The translations under genes were made by a program, and so were the position numbers. A stretch of DNA of 49,319 nt from an uncultured Alphaproteobacteria bacterium. GTDB lineage: Bacteria > Pseudomonadota > Alphaproteobacteria > RF32 > CAG-239. This document shows, in pieces, positions 16,430 through 23,832 of the stretch. How positions within the stretch are numbered: position 1 is the first letter of the stretch; each line of letters begins with the position of its first letter. Location: positions 1-49,319 of the forward strand of contig CAJUKS010000014.1 in the NCBI GenBank assembly GCA_910587405.1, in the 5' to 3' direction. The notes under the pieces are model-generated. The model saw nothing but the letters and a program-made list of their open reading frames with translations, ran no database searches and had not been told where the DNA came from.

Positions 16430-17035
16430 TTATTCGTTATTCCAGTTATTATAAAAGCCATCTATTGGACGATTGTTTCTTTCCCAGCTGGTTATATTAT
16501 AATTTCGGTTATTTCTTTGCGTAGACCACGGTGTCGGTGTCTGCTGAAAAGGACGTTTGACGAAACCTCCATTTGAAGTATTGGAACTTTTAGTAAAAGC
16601 TGGAGGATTAGTTTCATCGCTTTCATAAGGAAGGTATTTTCTCAAGAGTTTTTTATGATAAGCTTCCATCCTTTCCCACATATTCGTAGGATCGTTTTCT
16701 CCGTTTCCCCATATAACCTGATTAAGGTTTTTGTTAAGAAATTTTTGGGTGATACCTTTGCCTAGGCCTTTTGCTCTTTCCCATCTTCCGGTCTGATCAT
16801 AGGGATTATTACCCCAGGCCAGCCAAGGAACAACGTCGATAAGACCATGAGCAGATGTTCTTGCCCAACCTTGCGGGGAAACAAAATCGTAGGTTCCCAT
16901 GTTCTCGTTTGAGTTGACAATCGTGCCGTTGGGTGCAACAATCATCTGTTGATGTTCTCTCGGTGTGCCGACTCTGCCCCTGCAGTCCATGTTTCCTCTG
17001 TCTCCGTATAAACTTTCTTTAGAAAAGTTATACAT
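16430..17035 (-). CDS. Candidate orphan polymorphic-toxin tip (short copy)
   Basis: Unrecognised, 201 residues, soluble, no signal peptide. The start follows AGGAGGAG. Residues about 9-54 match residues 142-187 of the protein at 17656-18366 with a single difference, including RGNMDCRGRVGTPREHQQM and SNENMGTYDFVSP. After that both share only H-x4-DV-x-PW-x2-WGNNPYD, and then the C-termini are unrelated (here long and Asn/Pro-rich, ending FYNNWNNE). It lacks the 140-residue N-terminal region of its paralogue, so it looks like a displaced tip beginning at the shared core. It overlaps the upstream membrane gene by 8 bases. A toxin role is inferred from architecture only. Confidence 0.65.
   Translation of the reverse strand: MYNFSKESLYGDRGNMDCRGRVGTPREHQQMIVAPNGTIVNSNENMGTYDFVSPQGWARTSAHGLIDVVPWLAWGNNPYDQTGRWERAKGLGKGITQKFLNKNLNQVIWGNGENDPTNMWERMEAYHKKLLRKYLPYESDETNPPAFTKSSNTSNGGFVKRPFQQTPTPWSTQRNNRNYNITSWERNNRPIDGFYNNWNNE
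16875..17011. repeat. 137-bp core repeat, copy 1
   Basis: Direct repeat of 17807-17943 with three differences by eye over 137 bases, lying inside two otherwise divergent genes. Two of the differences change one Asn codon to Asp. Confidence 0.9.
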
Positions 17036-17630
17036 ATGCTCCTCCTAAAACCATTGATAAGCTAAAGAAGAAAATAATAATGGTCGATATAAACAAATAA
17101 AAGATTTCTTTTTTGGTAATAGGTTCTTTTTGGATGGTTTTACGGACCACTCGGTAAAGGTATTTCGAGAAAATAAAGAAGTTTATCCATATGATAACGA
17201 TAGAAGCGATCGCAAAAATAGTTCCGATAGAGAATTTTGAAACAGTTTCTTCCATAATACCGATTGGAAGCATAAGTATGAATAAGATATATACTGATAT
17301 CATACGGCCAGTGCCTATAAGAGCATAAATTATGCCGGAATGAGGGAGGATGTTAATTTTCTCATATATCGGTATGTGGATGGTGTAGATGAATACCAAA
17401 ACAGCGATGGAAAGAAGAAAAAGATAAATTTGCTTAGGGACAGGTTTTTCTTTTTTATTGATTTTTTCTATAAATACAGGCAGGTATCTGCCCATAATAA
17501 TCAGGTTAACATAAAGGAGAGTAGACATGCCGACTGCTGTTAAAAAGTCTATCCAGGTTATATTTTCCAATATTGCATAACTTCCCATTCCCGCTATGAT
17601 TAGTAAATAAATATAGATCAGCAGAAACAT
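17028..17630 (-). CDS. Multi-pass membrane protein, candidate immunity protein (copy 2)
   Basis: Unrecognised, 200 residues, about six hydrophobic segments. The start follows AGGAG. It shares layout and motifs with the 15814-16410 product: YVNLIIMGRYLPVFIEKINK near residues 40-60 and SKYLYRVVRKTIQKEP near 155-170, followed by EIFYLF. Elsewhere the two are strongly diverged, as expected if each protects against a different partner. It lies 25 bases downstream of the long soluble gene, and its 3' end overlaps the short soluble gene by 8 bases, so all four genes probably form one transcript. Confidence 0.7.
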   Translation of the reverse strand: MFLLIYIYLLIIAGMGSYAILENITWIDFLTAVGMSTLLYVNLIIMGRYLPVFIEKINKKEKPVPKQIYLFLLSIAVLVFIYTIHIPIYEKINILPHSGIIYALIGTGRMISVYILFILMLPIGIMEETVSKFSIGTIFAIASIVIIWINFFIFSKYLYRVVRKTIQKEPITKKEIFYLFISTIIIFFFSLSMVLGGAYV

Positions 17631-17655
17631 TTTACTCTCCTTTAGTATGTTGGTT

Positions 17656-18366
17656 TTAATCTATCAAATAGTTTATACCACGTTTTCCTACTCCTTTGAT
17701 CGTAGCCCAACCTCTACTGAATGGATTGGTTCGGTCATATGGGTTGTTCCCCCATACTATCCAGGGAGCAACATCTCTTTCGAAATGAAGCCACATATCC
17801 TCGTTTGGTGAAACAAAATCGTAGGTTCCCATGTTCTCGTTTGAGTTGACAATCGTGCCATCGGGTGCAACAATCATCTGTTGATGTTCTCTCGGTGTGC
17901 CGACTCTGCCCCTGCAGTCCATGTTTCCTCTGTCTCCGTATAAGTTGTGGGCGATGGCGTTTTGGTCGCAATCCCATTGATCGGGTTCGTTGTCGAGAAT
18001 TTGGCGACCGTTTCCCTGCCAAAGATCGGGATCAACAAATCTTTGTCGATTATAATGTTGCTCTTTTTTCTTTTCAAGGAATTTCTCCGTCTGATTTTTA
18101 ATTAGTTCCGGAAACTGCTGTGACAATCCTATTGCAGAAATATACTGATTTGCTTTGCGCATGGCGCCGGGATAACGTTGGGGTGTGCTATAGAGAGGGT
18201 ATTTTACGTTTGACGCTGCCGGCTGCCGGTAGACTTCAACCGGTCCGCCCTGTTTTTCATCATAATTATAATAAATTTCTTCAGGTATTCCGGTTTGATG
18301 GTTGGTTCGAATCACCGGAATTTGTCCTTCAAAAATTTTTTTTATTAAGTCGTTACGATCACTCAT
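17656..18366 (-). CDS. Candidate polymorphic-toxin-like protein (long copy)
   Basis: Unrecognised, 236 residues, soluble, without signal peptide. I place the start at the ATG ending at 18366 (MSDRNDLIKKIFEGQIPVIR), preceded by CAGGAG; the frame extends further upstream but that part overlaps the promoter. The N-terminal 140 residues are unique, with a charged stretch (EKFLEKKKEQ). Residues 142-187 form the core shared with the short copy, followed by DVAPWIVWGNNPYDRTN and a distinct basic C-terminus (GWATIKGVGKRGINYLID). It is the first gene of an opposite-strand four-gene unit between rplO and secY. The toxin idea rests on the swapped C-termini and the membrane partner. Confidence 0.65.
   Translation of the reverse strand: MSDRNDLIKKIFEGQIPVIRTNHQTGIPEEIYYNYDEKQGGPVEVYRQPAASNVKYPLYSTPQRYPGAMRKANQYISAIGLSQQFPELIKNQTEKFLEKKKEQHYNRQRFVDPDLWQGNGRQILDNEPDQWDCDQNAIAHNLYGDRGNMDCRGRVGTPREHQQMIVAPDGTIVNSNENMGTYDFVSPNEDMWLHFERDVAPWIVWGNNPYDRTNPFSRGWATIKGVGKRGINYLID
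17807..17943. repeat. 137-bp core repeat, copy 2
   Basis: Partner of 16875-17011 (offset 932 bases). Identity stops abruptly on both sides, which points to recent duplication or gene conversion limited to the core. Confidence 0.9.
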
Positions 18367-18404
18367 GTTTTTTCTCCTGATTAAGTTTCGTTTTGTGTAT
18401 CGTA

Positions 18405-18433
18405 AATATAACATAAAATGTATTTAAAATCAA
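18405..18433 (-). promoter_or_regulatory. Promoter of the four-gene island
   Basis: On the minus strand TTGATT (18433-18428), 17 bases, TATATT (18410-18405), about 40 bases upstream of the ATG at 18366. The island therefore has its own promoter, divergent from secY. Confidence 0.6.
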
Positions 18434-18590
18434 CTGTGATCTTATCAGGTTGTGGATAAATGCCGATGCAAAGCCTCAAAAAAAGCCGATTCGAAGAAGC
18501 GGCAACGATGGTTGCAAGCGGCCGTAAAAGGGTGCCGAGACAAATATCAGCAAAGCCCGGATATAAAAATTGAGAATAAAGAGAAAGTTG

Positions 18591-18618
18591 TTGCAAAAAT
18601 TTAAAATTCGTGTATTAG
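18591..18618 (+). promoter_or_regulatory. Possible secY promoter
   Basis: TTGCAA (18591-18596), 16 bases, TATTAG (18613-18618), four of six matches each, about 65 bases before the secY ATG. A promoter is needed here because rplO ends in a terminator and the intervening genes run the other way. Confidence 0.4.
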
Positions 18619-18681
18619 ATTATTTCCAAATGGGCATTTCTGCGCCCAAAATCGGTTATTTAAAAAGATAAGGAAACAAAA

Positions 18682-20037
18682 ATGGTATCATTAGCAGAAA
18701 AAATGGCCGCCAATTTGGATATGTCGGCCTTTGGCAAAGCTGAAGAACTAAAGAAAAGACTGTGGTTTACAATTCTGGCCCTGATCGTGTTCCGTCTGGG
18801 AACGTTTATTCCGCTGCCGGGAATTGATCCGCAGATTCTGGCGGATATTTTCTCGCGCAATTCCAACGGCATTCTCGGCATGTTCAATATGTTTGCCGGC
18901 GGCGCGTTGGAACGTATGACGATCTTTGCGTTGAACATCATGCCGTATATTTCGGCCTCCATCATTCTGCAACTGGGACAGTCGGTGATTCCGTCGCTGA
19001 GCGCGCTGAAAAAAGAAGGCGAAGCCGGACACCGCAAAATCGTTCACTATACCAAGGTATTGACAGTGTTGATCACGATCATTCAAGGATACGGCATTGC
19101 GGTCGGTCTTGAAGGCATGGTCGGCGGCGCCGGTGTTTCGGCGGTTGTCATGCCCGGATTTGTGTTTAAGTTTACCACCATCGTTTCTTTGGTCGGCGGT
19201 ACCATGTTTATCGTTTGGTTGGGCGATCAGATTACCTCGCGCGGGGTCGGCAACGGTTCGTCGCTGATTATTACCGTCGGTATTATCGCCAACATCCCGG
19301 GCGCTTTGGCGCAAACTTTTGAGTTGGGCCGCGTCGGTTCGATGTCGGTATGGGTGATCATGCTGTTGATGGCAATGGTCCTCGGTCTGGTTTATATTAT
19401 CGTTTTGGTTGAAAGAGCACAGCGCAAAATCACCATCCAGTATCCGAAGCGTCAAGTCGGCGCCCGCATGAGTTCGCCTGAAAGCTCGCATTTGCCGCTT
19501 AAGATCAACCCGACCGGCGTTATCCCGCCGATTTTCGCCAGCTCTTTGCTGCTGCTGCCGATTACGATTGCCAACCTGTCGGCCGCCAACGGTCCGAGCT
19601 GGGCGCAAACGCTGAGTCAGCTGCTGGGACACGGTCAGCCGCTCTATCTGACCTTGTATGCCGGTTTGATTATTTTCTTCTCGTTCTTCTATACCGCGGT
19701 GGTTTTCAATCCTGAAGAAACGGCGGAAAATCTGAAGAAACACGGCGGCTTTATTGCCGGTATCCGTCCGGGTAAAAATACCGCCGAATATTTGGACTAT
19801 GTGATTACCCGTCTGACCGTACTGGGTGCCTTTTATCTGACCATGCTCTGCATTTTGCCGGAAATTCTGATCGCCAAACTGGCGGTGCCGTTTGTTCTCG
19901 GCGGTACCACGCTGTTGATCGTGGTTCAGGTAACGATGGATTTTGTCGGCCAGGTTCAGACTCATCTGATTGCCTATCAGTATGAGGGGCTTTTGAAAAA
20001 AGCCGCTCTGGTCAACAAAAAAGGAAAGAGAAGATAA
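18682..20037 (+). CDS. secY: Protein translocase subunit SecY
   Basis: SecY forms the protein-conducting channel of the inner membrane. The 451 residues show the ten-helix pattern, with the first-helix region RLGTFIPLPGIDP, the plug-region sequence GGALERMTIFALNIMPYIS, GDQITSRGVGNGSSLII, and FFYTAVVFNPEETAENLKK in the last third. AAGGAA lies before the ATG. It is coupled to adk by a one-base TAATG overlap. Confidence 0.97.
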   Translation: MVSLAEKMAANLDMSAFGKAEELKKRLWFTILALIVFRLGTFIPLPGIDPQILADIFSRNSNGILGMFNMFAGGALERMTIFALNIMPYISASIILQLGQSVIPSLSALKKEGEAGHRKIVHYTKVLTVLITIIQGYGIAVGLEGMVGGAGVSAVVMPGFVFKFTTIVSLVGGTMFIVWLGDQITSRGVGNGSSLIITVGIIANIPGALAQTFELGRVGSMSVWVIMLLMAMVLGLVYIIVLVERAQRKITIQYPKRQVGARMSSPESSHLPLKINPTGVIPPIFASSLLLLPITIANLSAANGPSWAQTLSQLLGHGQPLYLTLYAGLIIFFSFFYTAVVFNPEETAENLKKHGGFIAGIRPGKNTAEYLDYVITRLTVLGAFYLTMLCILPEILIAKLAVPFVLGGTTLLIVVQVTMDFVGQVQTHLIAYQYEGLLKKAALVNKKGKRR

Positions 20038-20711
20038 TGGGTTTTGCAAACGGAGAAGGACTGCATCTGGTGATGACCGGTGCGCCGGGAACCGGCAAAG
20101 GAACCCAGGCCAGCGTTCTGAAACGGGAATTCGGTATCTGTCATCTTTCGACCGGAGAAATGTTGCGGGAAGAAGTTAAAAAAGGAAGCGAAATCGGCAA
20201 TCAGCTTAAAGATCATTTGGCTGCTGGCGGTTTTGCGCCCGATGAACTGATGATCCGGATGGTTTCGGCCCGCATCGAAGAGGCAGATTGCCGGAAAGGT
20301 TTTATTCTCGATGGTTTTCCCCGCACGTTGGAACAAGCCGAGGTGCTGGCGAAAATGCTGAAGGAAAAAGGAATCGGACTTGATGCCGTTATTGAGATTC
20401 AGGTTCCCGACCATATTATTATCGACCGAATCCTGGGGCGTTATACCTGTATGACCTGCGGTGAAAGCTACAGTGACAAATATCACAAGCCGAAGGTTCC
20501 GGGGGTATGCGATATCTGCGGCGGAACCAAATTTTCGAGACGACTCGATGACACCAAAGAAACCATTGAGCGCCGTCTGAAAAAATATCGCGATTTTACT
20601 TATCCGACAATCGCGTATTATCAAGAAAAAGGATTATTGCGCAGCATTGACGGCAACGGAACGGTGGACGTAGTTGCCAAACGCATCGATGAAGCGCTCA
20701 ATATCAAATAA
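20037..20711 (+). CDS. adk: Adenylate kinase, zinc-type LID
   Basis: Converts AMP and ATP to two ADP. The 224 residues have the P-loop GAPGTGKGTQ, the AMP-binding LSTGEMLREE, the DGFPRTLEQAE motif, and a LID carrying two CxxC pairs (CMTC and CDIC), indicating a structural zinc. It starts at the secY stop. The N-terminus is a few residues longer than in most homologues (MGFANGEGLH before LVMTGAPG). Confidence 0.96.
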   Translation: MGFANGEGLHLVMTGAPGTGKGTQASVLKREFGICHLSTGEMLREEVKKGSEIGNQLKDHLAAGGFAPDELMIRMVSARIEEADCRKGFILDGFPRTLEQAEVLAKMLKEKGIGLDAVIEIQVPDHIIIDRILGRYTCMTCGESYSDKYHKPKVPGVCDICGGTKFSRRLDDTKETIERRLKKYRDFTYPTIAYYQEKGLLRSIDGNGTVDVVAKRIDEALNIK

Positions 20712-20758
20712 GTGTTTAACAAAAAGTAACTTTTTTTGAAAAATGCTTAAAGTAAGGG

Positions 20759-20786
20759 TTGACACTAATAAATATTAGCCTATAAT
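20759..20786 (+). promoter_or_regulatory. Strong promoter of the rpsM-rpsK-rpoA operon
   Basis: TTGACA (20759-20764), 16 bases, TATAAT (20781-20786): a consensus sigma-70 promoter. It separates the alpha operon from secY-adk and gives a leader of about 60 nt. Confidence 0.85.
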
Positions 20787-20853
20787 CCGGCTTAATTTTG
20801 AAAAGTGGTGATCAACTTTTTAAGTTTTAATTTTAGAATAATGGAGATGAAAT

Positions 20854-21222
20854 TTGGCTCGTATAGCTGGTGTAAATATTCCGACTGCCAAAAGAATTGA
20901 AATCGCTTTGACTTATATTTTTGGTATCGGTAGAAAAACTGCTCAAGACATTTGTGCAAAATCAGGAGTCAACCCGGGCTTGCGCGTGCAGGATATGTCT
21001 GAAGAAGACATTGCAAAAGTACGTGAAACAATCGATCGTGACTACCTGGTAGAAGGTGAGCTGCGTCGTGATGTTGGGGTTAATATCAAGAGATTGATGG
21101 ATCTCGGATGTTACAGAGGTTTGCGGCATCGTAAAGGATTGCCGGTTCGCGGACAGAGTACAAAACAAAATGCCCGCACCCGTAAAGGCAAACGTAAAAC
21201 CGTTGCTAACAAAAAGAAATAA
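20854..21222 (+). CDS. rpsM: 30S ribosomal protein S13
   Basis: S13 contacts the P-site tRNA and bridges to the large subunit. The start is TTG at 20854, fixed by TGGAGATG just upstream and by the family N-terminus MARIAGVNIPTAKRIEIALT. The 122 residues end with the basic tail after GLPVRGQSTKQNARTRKG. The rare start may limit expression from the strong promoter upstream. Confidence 0.96.
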   Translation: MARIAGVNIPTAKRIEIALTYIFGIGRKTAQDICAKSGVNPGLRVQDMSEEDIAKVRETIDRDYLVEGELRRDVGVNIKRLMDLGCYRGLRHRKGLPVRGQSTKQNARTRKGKRKTVANKKK

Positions 21223-21240
21223 GAAGAGGTAGGGTCCCAA

Positions 21241-21624
21241 ATGGCAAAAGCAACACAGAAGAAAAAAGAAAAGAAGAACATCACTGCCGGTGTCGCACAT
21301 GTGAATTCTACTTTTAACAATACTCGAATTACTATTACCGATGCTCAGGGAAACACTGTAGCCTGGTCTACGGCCGGTGCTCAGGGTTTCAAAGGATCGC
21401 GTAAATCGACTCCGTATGCGGCACAGGTTGCTGCTGAAGAAGCCGGTAAAAAAGCTATCGAAAACGGTATGAAAACTTTGGAAGTTGAAGTTAAGGGTCC
21501 GGGTTCCGGACGCGAATCCGCAATCAGAGCTTTGCAGGTGGTCGGTTTTACAATTACCACCATCCGTGACGTTACTCCGATTCCGCACAACGGCTGCCGT
21601 CTGCGCAAACGCCGCCGCGTGTAG
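21241..21624 (+). CDS. rpsK: 30S ribosomal protein S11
   Basis: S11 lines the platform near the E site. The 127 residues contain HVNSTFNNTRITITDAQGN, the glycine-rich KGPGSGRESAIRAL, and the conserved end TPIPHNGCRLRKRRRV. GAAGAGGTAGGG lies upstream of the ATG. Confidence 0.97.
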   Translation: MAKATQKKKEKKNITAGVAHVNSTFNNTRITITDAQGNTVAWSTAGAQGFKGSRKSTPYAAQVAAEEAGKKAIENGMKTLEVEVKGPGSGRESAIRALQVVGFTITTIRDVTPIPHNGCRLRKRRRV

Positions 21625-21643
21625 TTTTTGGCGTTTTGATAGT

Positions 21644-21665
21644 GAGGCTAAAGTTTTTTAGCCTC
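21644..21665 (+). other. Intercistronic hairpin between rpsK and rpoA
   Basis: GAGGCTAAA (21644-21652) and TTTAGCCTC (21657-21665) form a perfect nine-base stem. T-rich sequence follows only after a gap, so it may be a weak attenuator or a processing site setting rpoA relative to S13/S11. Confidence 0.55.
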
Positions 21666-21720
21666 GCCGTCTTTTGATTTTTTGTAAATATGCATATGCA
21701 CTAAAAATGAGGATATCCAA

Positions 21721-22731
21721 GTGATTCAAAAGAATTGGCAAGAACTTATTAAACCGACTAATCTTGAAATTGTTCCCAGCGATGGCGGCAACAAAGCCAA
21801 GATTGTGGTTGAACCATTGGAGAGAGGCTTCGGTCTTACTCTCGGTAACGCACTGAGACGCATTTTGCTGTCTTCCCTGCAGGGCGGCGCCGTTACGGCA
21901 ATCAAGATCGACGGTGTTTTACACGAATTTTCGGTTATTCCCGGCGTGAGAGAAGATGTAACCGATATTGTCCTCAATATCAAAGGACTGGCGGTTGCTG
22001 TTCACAGCGAAGGCCTGAAAACAATGTCTCTCAAAGCAGAAGGTCCGTGTGAAGTTACGGCGGCAATGATCGAAACCGGTCATGATGTTGAAATCAAAAA
22101 TCCGGAGCTGGTTATCTGCACGTTGGATGCCGGTGCCAAAATCAACATGGAATTGACTGTGAATACCGGTAAAGGATATGTTCCGGCCAGCCAGAATAAA
22201 CCGGCCGATGCGCCGATCGGGCTGATTGCGGTAGATGCAATCTATTCTCCGGTTAAGCGGGTATCTTACCGGGTTGACCGTACTCGTGTCGGTCAGGTTA
22301 CCGACTATGACAAGCTGACTTTGGTGGTCGAAACCAACGGTGTGGTTACGCCGGAAGATGCGGTCGCTTTTTCGGCCCGTATTTTGCAGGATCAGTTGAA
22401 ACCGTTCATTAATTTTGACGAGCCGGAAAACGAAGCCGAAGTTGAAAAAGAAGAACTGCCGTTCAATAAGAACCTCTTGAAAAAGGTTGAAGAACTTGAA
22501 CTGTCGGTACGTTCTGCCAACTGTCTGAAAAACGACAACATCGTTTACATCGGTGACTTGGTTCAGAAAACCGAAGCCGAAATGCTCAGAACACCGAATT
22601 TCGGACGTAAGTCTTTGAACGAAATTAAAGAAGTTCTGGCCAAAATGGGAATTCATCTCGGAATGGAAACCCCGGGTTGGCCGCCGGAAAACATTGAAGA
22701 ACTGATCAAAAGAGTTGACGATCATTTCTAA
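21721..22731 (+). CDS. rpoA: RNA polymerase subunit alpha
   Basis: The 336 residues show the N-terminal assembly domain (EPLERGFGLTLGNALRRILL) and the C-terminal domain with LELSVRSANCLKNDNI, which carries the Arg and Asn that contact UP-element DNA, and the helix-hairpin-helix TPNFGRKSLNEIKEVL. The start is GTG, supported by GAGGATAT upstream. rplQ, normally next, is missing here and lies 4.8 kb further on. Confidence 0.97.
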   Translation: MIQKNWQELIKPTNLEIVPSDGGNKAKIVVEPLERGFGLTLGNALRRILLSSLQGGAVTAIKIDGVLHEFSVIPGVREDVTDIVLNIKGLAVAVHSEGLKTMSLKAEGPCEVTAAMIETGHDVEIKNPELVICTLDAGAKINMELTVNTGKGYVPASQNKPADAPIGLIAVDAIYSPVKRVSYRVDRTRVGQVTDYDKLTLVVETNGVVTPEDAVAFSARILQDQLKPFINFDEPENEAEVEKEELPFNKNLLKKVEELELSVRSANCLKNDNIVYIGDLVQKTEAEMLRTPNFGRKSLNEIKEVLAKMGIHLGMETPGWPPENIEELIKRVDDHF

Positions 22732-22753
22732 ATTTCGGATAAGCGATTGATTA

Positions 22754-22788
22754 AAACGTCTCTGTTAAAAATGACAGAGACGTTTTTG
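22754..22788 (+). terminator. Rho-independent terminator after rpoA
   Basis: AAACGTCTCTGT pairs with ACAGAGACGTTT and runs into a T-rich tail. It separates rpoA from the inserted operon and from rplQ. Confidence 0.92.
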
Positions 22789-22914
22789 TTTAGTTTTTTC
22801 AATAAAAATCGTCAGCAAATTGAGATAAAAACGGTGCGGTGACGCGGCCAATGTGATATCTTTCGGACTTGGATGACTGAGGAAAATCTGATGATTGTTA
22901 TTTTTGTCCTTGTT

Positions 22915-22945
22915 TTTTGTACAAAATGTAGTACAGTATACAAAA
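22915..22945. promoter_or_regulatory. Inverted repeat upstream of the rpoA-rplQ island operon
   Basis: TTTTGTA (22915-22921) and TACAAAA (22939-22945) are separated by 17 bases, with two GTAC words between them. Possible operator or promoter of the five-gene operon starting at 23041; no clean sigma-70 promoter is visible nearby. Confidence 0.35.
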
Positions 22946-23040
22946 CTTGCCGGATGAAAAATCGGGCGTACTTTTCTGTTCCCGTTTCAGCAAGACGTTT
23001 GTGCGGCGGACAATAACATATATTAACCGGGTAGGTAAAA

Positions 23041-23832
23041 ATGAAAAGGTATAAAAACGCCTCGGAACTGTATGATATTTTTTACAATGAACGTAAAGAA
23101 GATATTGCCTTTTATAACCGTTTGCTTACGGAATACAAAAACAATCTGGATAATAACCGCATTATTGAAATCGGTGCCGGAACCGGGCGGGTTCTGCTGC
23201 CGATTGCAGAAAAACATCCCGATCTGGAATTTCATGCCGTGGACATGATCGGGGACGAAATTACGGTTTTGGCCGACAAAGCCCGTGAACGCGGGATCAA
23301 AAACGTGGTGACTCATGTTGCAGACATTAATGAGTTTGCGGACGAAGAAAAGTTTTCGTTTGCTTTTGCGCCGTTCCGGGTGATGCAACACTGTCAGTCG
23401 GTGGAAGAACTGAACCGTTTTGTCGGCAGCACCAAGAACCTGTTGACGGAAAACGGTCGTTTCGCCTTTGACCTCTTCAATCCCTGGATACATATGCTGG
23501 TGCGCGAAGGCGTGGTTTTTGACGGCAACTATCATGATAAAGACGGCAATCAGATCAACCGCCGGGTGGAGATTAACAAGCGCGATTATTTCAAACAGAC
23601 GCAAAATATCGAAGAATATTATTCCGTTAGATATACGGACGGTCAAACCGATAATTTCGAATGGCTGTATACGACCGGTTACTTCTTTAAGGATACCGCA
23701 TCGCTGGTGCTGGAGAAAAACGAACTGACGGTTGAAAATCTGTACGGACATTTTGACCGTACGCCGTTCGGACAAGGCGAATATCCGGGTGAATTGATTT
23801 TTGACTGTGTGAGAAAACGGAGAGGAAGATGA
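23041..23832 (+). CDS. Class I SAM-dependent methyltransferase
   Basis: 263 residues with a Rossmann-type SAM-binding domain: motif I RIIEIGAGTGRVLLPIA (about residues 40-56), the acidic FHAVDMIGDEI of motif II, and the LLTENGRFAFDLFNPW stretch after motif IV. The C-terminal third (YSVRYTDGQTDNFEWLYTTG) resembles small-molecule methyltransferases more than RNA or protein ones, but the substrate cannot be told. It is the first gene of a five-gene operon and its TGA overlaps the next ATG (ATGA). An SD-like GGGTAGG precedes the start. Confidence 0.88.
   Translation: MKRYKNASELYDIFYNERKEDIAFYNRLLTEYKNNLDNNRIIEIGAGTGRVLLPIAEKHPDLEFHAVDMIGDEITVLADKARERGIKNVVTHVADINEFADEEKFSFAFAPFRVMQHCQSVEELNRFVGSTKNLLTENGRFAFDLFNPWIHMLVREGVVFDGNYHDKDGNQINRRVEINKRDYFKQTQNIEEYYSVRYTDGQTDNFEWLYTTGYFFKDTASLVLEKNELTVENLYGHFDRTPFGQGEYPGELIFDCVRKRRGR

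Noticed and set aside
18748..20049. Long minus-strand frame opposite secY
   Set aside because: It lies wholly antisense to an unmistakable secY and its Arg/Gln/Asn-rich composition is typical of a shadow frame.
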